Below are positions 60,037-64,000 of a DNA stretch of 64,000 nt, piece after piece. Location: the NCBI RefSeq assembly GCF_900116875.1, contig NZ_FPCC01000004.1, forward strand, positions 124,001-188,000, in the 5' to 3' direction. The translations under genes and the position numbers were made by a program. The stretch is from Butyrivibrio sp. INlla21 (GTDB lineage Bacteria > Bacillota > Clostridia > Lachnospirales > Lachnospiraceae). Each line of letters begins with the position of its first letter. Position 1 is the first letter of the stretch. A model generated the notes under the pieces. That model worked only from the letters and a program-made list of their open reading frames with translations, ran no database searches and had not been told where the DNA came from.

Positions 60037-60064
60037 AACGCTACCCCACGTCGCGTTTCCTTCG

Positions 60065-61288
60065 TCATACGGGAATAAGATCCCTGTACCATCTCAGTGC
60101 CGAAAGATATGCTTCATAAACTTTTTTCATATCCATGTTTCCAAGAACCATAAGTCTTGAAACTTCTGTCCAATCCGCATCCTCATATTTCTTGATAAAT
60201 TCAAGAACGGGTGCAAACTCTCCCTTTCCCTCAAGAAGAGCACTTCTGACGTTCTTGGATACAACTACCATATCAAGCGCTTCCTCCATGGTCTTCTCAA
60301 GCATGATATCGAGTGCTGAGAAAAGTCCCATAAGGAACAGCTCAGGAGCCTGCATTGCCATCTCAAATACTTCCGCGAGGTTCTCGGCAAATTTGGCTCT
60401 TATCATTACAAGCCTTGTGATCTCAGAAGGCTTGTCCGAACACAGTTCTTTCGTAACTGCCGTGTTGATCCACCTTTTAAGTTCTTTCTGACCGAGCATC
60501 GCAGCCGCATGTCTTATCGATGTGATCTCGGAATTAAGAGCCATTCTGTTTACTATCTCAAGAAGTGAGATAACAAGCGCCGGGTCTTTTCCGATAACAT
60601 CAGCCGCATCGGTAAGATCATAATCCGGTGCATTTACAACGTTAAGAAGCTCTATATAGTTTACCTTCAAAGGATTGACCTGCTTCTCCGAATGCGTGAT
60701 CGGCATTCTGAAAAAACTTCCTTCATAAATGTCGTATCCGCCGTCCTTCGTGAGCATCTCATAATCTTCCTGAGAATCCACATTGACAGCGCAAAGTTTA
60801 ATATTGGGATATACATTACTGAAATAGATCTTAGCTTTGGATATATCGATCTTGGCGTGATTAAGGAAAATATAGTCACACAGATTCAAGATCTGTTTGT
60901 AGGGCTCAAAGCAAGATATCGGAAGCTTCCTTATCGCAAGCTTGTAACCTTGTTGCTTAAGCTCTTTTACTCTCTTGATATAATTCTCTTCGGGTAAAAT
61001 GGAGTTATCCATCAAAAGGACAACCTTATTTGCGGGAACCGTACACTGAAGTGAAATCTCTGCAAATAACGAAAACTGATTTATCGGAACAAATACTTCT
61101 TTTCCGCCTGAAAGAGTGCCTACGCCCATACTGCTTACTACTTCAAGCTCATGAACCGTACCGGCACCGTCAAATCTCGCTCCACCCTCCATTTCGGGGT
61201 TTAAAAAGTGGTTTTCCTTTCGAGCAAAAACAGAATAAGCACATACTGACATTTTCTCGTCAAACAAAGGAATCAACGTTGCAAGCAT
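60065..61288 (-). CDS. EAL-like/HDOD domain signalling protein, 407 aa
   Basis: Two domains: residues 1-200 form a degenerate EAL-like barrel (VLLMDNSILPEENYIKRVKE; LCDYIFLNHAKIDISKAK), as in the YuxH/CdgJ group, and residues 205-400 form an HDOD domain (NYIELLNVVNAPDYDLTDAA, MLGQKELKRWINTAVTKELC, ELFLMGLFSALDIMLEKT). Family members act as non-catalytic signalling or motility factors. First gene of the apparent six-gene operon; promoter at 61336-61364; AAAGGAG ribosome site. Confidence 0.88.
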   Translation of the reverse strand: MLATLIPLFDEKMSVCAYSVFARKENHFLNPEMEGGARFDGAGTVHELEVVSSMGVGTLSGGKEVFVPINQFSLFAEISLQCTVPANKVVLLMDNSILPEENYIKRVKELKQQGYKLAIRKLPISCFEPYKQILNLCDYIFLNHAKIDISKAKIYFSNVYPNIKLCAVNVDSQEDYEMLTKDGGYDIYEGSFFRMPITHSEKQVNPLKVNYIELLNVVNAPDYDLTDAADVIGKDPALVISLLEIVNRMALNSEITSIRHAAAMLGQKELKRWINTAVTKELCSDKPSEITRLVMIRAKFAENLAEVFEMAMQAPELFLMGLFSALDIMLEKTMEEALDMVVVSKNVRSALLEGKGEFAPVLEFIKKYEDADWTEVSRLMVLGNMDMKKVYEAYLSALRWYRDLIPV

Positions 61289-61335
61289 TAATTTCTCCTT
61301 TCTCGTTTACACAAGATAAATTACCACTCATTAAT

Positions 61336-61364
61336 ATTTTAACCCATTATTGCGATTTAACCAA
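61336..61364 (-). promoter_or_regulatory. Promoter of the HDOD-to-regulator operon
   Basis: Leftward TTGGTT (61359-61364), a 17-base spacer and TAAAAT (61336-61341), start near 61329, about 40 bases before the HDOD ATG. It lies just past the end of the glycosyltransferase gene. Confidence 0.5.
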
Positions 61365-61383
61365 GATTTTTTATATTATTTCG

Positions 61384-62301
61384 TTATTTTTCGTACGTGG
61401 TTCTATCAATTATAAACTTAGGTCTGCCCTTTACTTCCTCGTATATCTTGGAAATATAAAAGCCTATGATGCCCAGTCCGAGCATGATAGCTGAGCTTGT
61501 CAGACACTGAAGGATGATAACTGTCGTAAATCCTTCCTTGGCAGTTCCCATAAAATATCTGATCAAAGCCTCTATTATTGAATACAGCCCAAGTCCGAAT
61601 ACAAGAACACCAAGTAATGTCACGATCTGAAGCGGAGCTGATGTAAACGAAGAAATATTGGTCACGGCATATTTGATAAGAGCTCTGGTGCTCCACTTGG
61701 AAATGCCGGCTTCCCTCTCTCTTACATCGTATTCAACTTCTGTGGATTTAAAACCGATCCAGGAAGAAAGAGCTCTAAAGAACGCATTCTTCTCATTCAT
61801 ATTAAGAAGGACATTGACTGCCTTTCTGTCGAGGAGCTTGAAATCTGAAGCTCTGGACATGTCAAAGCCCACAGCATCGGTCATGATATTGTAAAAGCTC
61901 TTGGCTGCAAATCTGTGCAGTCCGCTCTCTTTGCCTCTACTGGCCTTAACGCCTTCCACTATCTCATAGCCCTGTTCCCAGAGTCTGTACATCTCGACGA
62001 TCTTTTCCGGCGGATGCTGAAGATCGCAATCTATAACAACCGCGCAGTCGCCTTTTGATTCATACAGACCCGCAAAGATAGCAGATTCTTTTCCGAAATT
62101 TCTGGAAAAGCATACACCCTTGACGAGAGGATTCTTACTTGCTTCATCTTCTATAACAGTCCAGGTATTGTCCTTGGAACCGTCGTTTATAAAAAGAAGC
62201 TCGTGTTCTATTCCGGCTTCTTTCAATATCTTGTCTATTGTCTGTGAGGTCTTTGGGATCATTTCCTCTTCATTGTATGCGGGTATAACTACAGAAAGCA
62301 C
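61384..62301 (-). CDS. Family 2 glycosyltransferase (GtrB/DPM1-like), 305 aa
   Basis: Transfers a sugar from a nucleotide donor to a polyprenyl phosphate carrier at the membrane. GT-A domain: LSVVIPAYNEEEMIP at the start, DGSKDNTW, and VVIDCDLQHPPEKI with the DxD-type metal site; RASDFKLLDRKAVNVLL follows. Two C-terminal membrane helices (about 225-250, 265-290) are typical of GtrB/ArnC. Start set to GTG 62301 because GGAGG lies eight bases upstream; the ATG five codons earlier has no ribosome site. The carrier-linked sugar probably enters wall or lipoteichoic glycans. Confidence 0.92.
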   Translation of the reverse strand: MLSVVIPAYNEEEMIPKTSQTIDKILKEAGIEHELLFINDGSKDNTWTVIEDEASKNPLVKGVCFSRNFGKESAIFAGLYESKGDCAVVIDCDLQHPPEKIVEMYRLWEQGYEIVEGVKASRGKESGLHRFAAKSFYNIMTDAVGFDMSRASDFKLLDRKAVNVLLNMNEKNAFFRALSSWIGFKSTEVEYDVREREAGISKWSTRALIKYAVTNISSFTSAPLQIVTLLGVLVFGLGLYSIIEALIRYFMGTAKEGFTTVIILQCLTSSAIMLGLGIIGFYISKIYEEVKGRPKFIIDRTTYEK

Positions 62302-62340
62302 TGCAGAGTCCTCCATTCATAAGAATTGTATCTGTGGCTC

Positions 62341-62349
62341 ATTATACCA
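62341..62349 (-). promoter_or_regulatory. Extended -10 promoter of the GtrB-like gene
   Basis: Leftward TG-G-TATAAT, perfect extended -10, about 30 bases upstream of the gene. Confidence 0.5.
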
Positions 62350-62430
62350 TAAATAAGCATCAAGAAGACAAGAAATGATACAAAATATTCAGTGCCGGTG
62401 CTGGTTTGAATACTTTTATTGTGATAAAAT

Positions 62431-62458
62431 TTTAGATATATAATTGAATATATCTAAA
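62431..62458. promoter_or_regulatory. Inverted repeat over the -10 box of the chemoreceptor gene
   Basis: TTTAGATATA (62431-62440) and TATATCTAAA (62449-62458) form a perfect 10-bp inverted repeat with an eight-base spacer. It covers a rightward TATAAT (62439-62444), so a bound protein would block the promoter. -35 is weak (TTTATT at 18 bases). Confidence 0.45.
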
Positions 62459-62491
62459 TAAATTTTTCTTTTGCGAAAGGAATCAAATAAT

Positions 62492-63955
62492 ATGAATGCT
62501 GAACAATATCGTAGAGCAAACAAATGCAGCTTTATTGTATGTATGATAGTTCTGGCTTGCGGACTGTTTCTTACCGTTTTTTCTTTTGCACATAACGGAC
62601 CGAGTATCGGGCGTATCGCTATCATACTTTCAACAGTCGTTTCCGCCGTTATGATCATCGTAGGAAATTACAAATTCAGCACTGTAAAAGCAGGTTCCAT
62701 CCTTATCATGGGCGGTGCAACACTATTTTATCTGGTATTTCTTATCGCGGAAGACAACATATTATACTTCGCGTTCGGACTTCCGATACTTATCTGCAGC
62801 ATCATCTACCTTAACGTAAGACTGTGCAGAGTCGGAATATCCGCAATCTGCTTTTCTTACATCGTTCTGGTCATAAAGACATTTATTTCAACGGGCGGAC
62901 TTGATGTTAATCTTCTTCCCGTGTTCATCACCCTGGCTCTTGCTTTTGTGGCAAGCCTTTCGGTTGTAGGCCTTCTAACCAGCTTTAACAGAGAAAACAA
63001 TCTCGTCATCAGCTCCAACGCAGAGAAAACACTCGCAACGGGCAACAGCATGGCAGAGATTGCCAACAGTATAACGGATCTGTTCAATTCTTCACAGGAA
63101 GATCTTATGAGCCTTCAGGACATTATAGAAACACAGCACTCAGGTATGACGGATATCGCTACCAGCATGGAGAGCACCGCCCAGTCTATTACAAAGCAGG
63201 CCGAGAAGGTTCAGCAGATTCAGGAGCAGACGGATTCTACCGAGAAGCACAGAATTGAAATGAGTGCCGCTTCCGACAGCACGCAGAATGCTATCACGGA
63301 AGGTGTTCGTGTCATTAAAGATCTTAAGGTTAAATCAGAGGATGTATCAAAAGCCAGCAGGATAACCGTTGATGCTACTCAGGCCGTTATGAACAAAGTT
63401 GAAGCGGTTCAGAACATTGTCGGTTCCATCATGTCTATTTCAACGCAGACCAATCTGCTTGCTCTTAATGCAAGTATAGAGGCTGCAAGAGCCGGAGAAG
63501 CCGGAAAAGGCTTTGCCGTTGTTGCCAACAACGTTCGTGAACTCGCTGCCGAGACCAATACTGCATCAACAGAGATAACAAGCATCATTGCAGAGCTCAA
63601 TGAAGAAGTACATAAAGCTATCGCAAGTATCGACGAAACCGTAAATACAGTAAGCGAACAGAACGAAATGATCGAATCTGTCGGAGAAAGCTTCAACAGC
63701 ATCAATGAAAACGTAACCGAGATGCTCTCACGCTTTGCCGAGATTGCTGAAGGCATGAAAGCTATCGCAGCCTCAACGGCCGAGATCAACGACAGCATAT
63801 CCAATCTCTCCGCAACAAGTGAAGAAGTTGCTTCTCTTTCCAATGAAGGTGCTCAGGCTTCCGAGCAGGCAGTTGAGAAATTCGAAGCATTTAAGATGAT
63901 ACTTCTCAATATCTTCCAGGAAGCAAATAAGCTAAGAGATATGCAGACAAACTGA
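62492..63955 (+). CDS. Methyl-accepting chemotaxis protein with six-helix membrane sensor, 487 aa
   Basis: Chemoreceptor with about six membrane helices (about 13-170) instead of the usual two, and no sizeable extracellular domain, so it may sense membrane or internal state, or small membrane-soluble ligands. No clear HAMP domain. The signalling domain follows (about 190-480) with the diagnostic tip [20 protein letters not shown] then [15 protein letters not shown]. Start placed at ATG 62492 (MNAEQYRR) behind AAAGGAATC; a TTG seven codons earlier is possible but lies inside that site. It ends 45 bases from the window edge; nothing is seen beyond. Confidence 0.94.
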   Translation: MNAEQYRRANKCSFIVCMIVLACGLFLTVFSFAHNGPSIGRIAIILSTVVSAVMIIVGNYKFSTVKAGSILIMGGATLFYLVFLIAEDNILYFAFGLPILICSIIYLNVRLCRVGISAICFSYIVLVIKTFISTGGLDVNLLPVFITLALAFVASLSVVGLLTSFNRENNLVISSNAEKTLATGNSMAEIANSITDLFNSSQEDLMSLQDIIETQHSGMTDIATSMESTAQSITKQAEKVQQIQEQTDSTEKHRIEMSAASDSTQNAITEGVRVIKDLKVKSEDVSKASRITVDATQAVMNKVEAVQNIVGSIMSISTQTNLLALNASIEAARAGEAGKGFAVVANNVRELAAETNTASTEITSIIAELNEEVHKAIASIDETVNTVSEQNEMIESVGESFNSINENVTEMLSRFAEIAEGMKAIAASTAEINDSISNLSATSEEVASLSNEGAQASEQAVEKFEAFKMILLNIFQEANKLRDMQTN

Positions 63956-64000
63956 TATCAAGAAGCATAATAATATGTGGCATTGGGACCGGATCTCAAT

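Overview
The window looks like chromosomal DNA of a low-GC, Gram-positive anaerobe of the family Lachnospiraceae, close to Butyrivibrio or Pseudobutyrivibrio. Evidence includes AGGAGG-type ribosome binding sites, lipoprotein signals on the transport binding proteins, the order yicC-remA-gmk-rpoZ-rimO-pgsA, a secG-rnr-smpB-ssrA block, several TRAP/ABC uptake systems and many chemotaxis and GGDEF/EAL-type proteins. The genus call is inference. No rRNA, tRNA, CRISPR array, insertion sequence or phage was seen.

Region 1 (1-12.4 kb): the 5' end of a leftward gene, possibly ftsK, diverges from a small hypothetical gene. Then come a chemoreceptor, a PUA-less glutamate 5-kinase, a glycosyltransferase/acetyltransferase pair and a secreted family 3 hexosaminidase. 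The translation-quality-control block secG-rnr-smpB-tmRNA and gpmI follow. Region 2 (12.4-26.3 kb): one long leftward run, possibly a single operon from a strong promoter at about 26.32 kb: yicC, remA, gmk, rpoZ, rimO, pgsA, a DEAD-box helicase, a potassium channel, a HAD phosphatase, a TPR protein, thiamine pyrophosphokinase, a CDF metal exporter and two damaged-looking DUF4153-like membrane genes. The larger of these has an in-frame stop and an intrinsic-terminator-like hairpin at its 5' end.

Region 3 (26.3-36.6 kb): a polar amino-acid ABC transporter, tagaturonate reductase with two palindromic operators, and an agr-type peptide signalling system that is split. AgrA and AgrB run rightward. 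AgrC, a VTC/DUF4956 pair and an unannotated 47-residue AgrD-like precursor run leftward. A WYL regulator overlaps agrB tail to tail. Region 4 (36.6-49.8 kb): a TRAP transporter (DctP/Q/M) with its own two-component system and a membrane-anchored DctP homologue, then PrsW, MgtC and an AfuABC/FbpABC-like ABC transporter.

Region 5 (49.8-53.4 kb): an AT-rich island with a type VII-secretion LXG toxin operon. It holds two small helical partner proteins, an LXG protein whose C-terminus looks like a lytic transglycosylase, and two small membrane proteins that are candidate immunity factors. A ~200-bp palindrome borders it. Region 6 (53.4-64 kb): an apparent six-gene operon of HDOD, degenerate GGDEF, degenerate GGDEF-EAL, anchored binding protein, histidine kinase and AraC-type response regulator. 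A GtrB-like glycosyltransferase and a second chemoreceptor follow.

The strongest candidates for something new are the split agr system with its hidden agrD, the LXG toxin cluster with the giant palindrome, the leader-peptide/terminator structure at 14.9 kb, and the two parallel anchored-binding-protein/kinase/regulator triads beside matching transporters.
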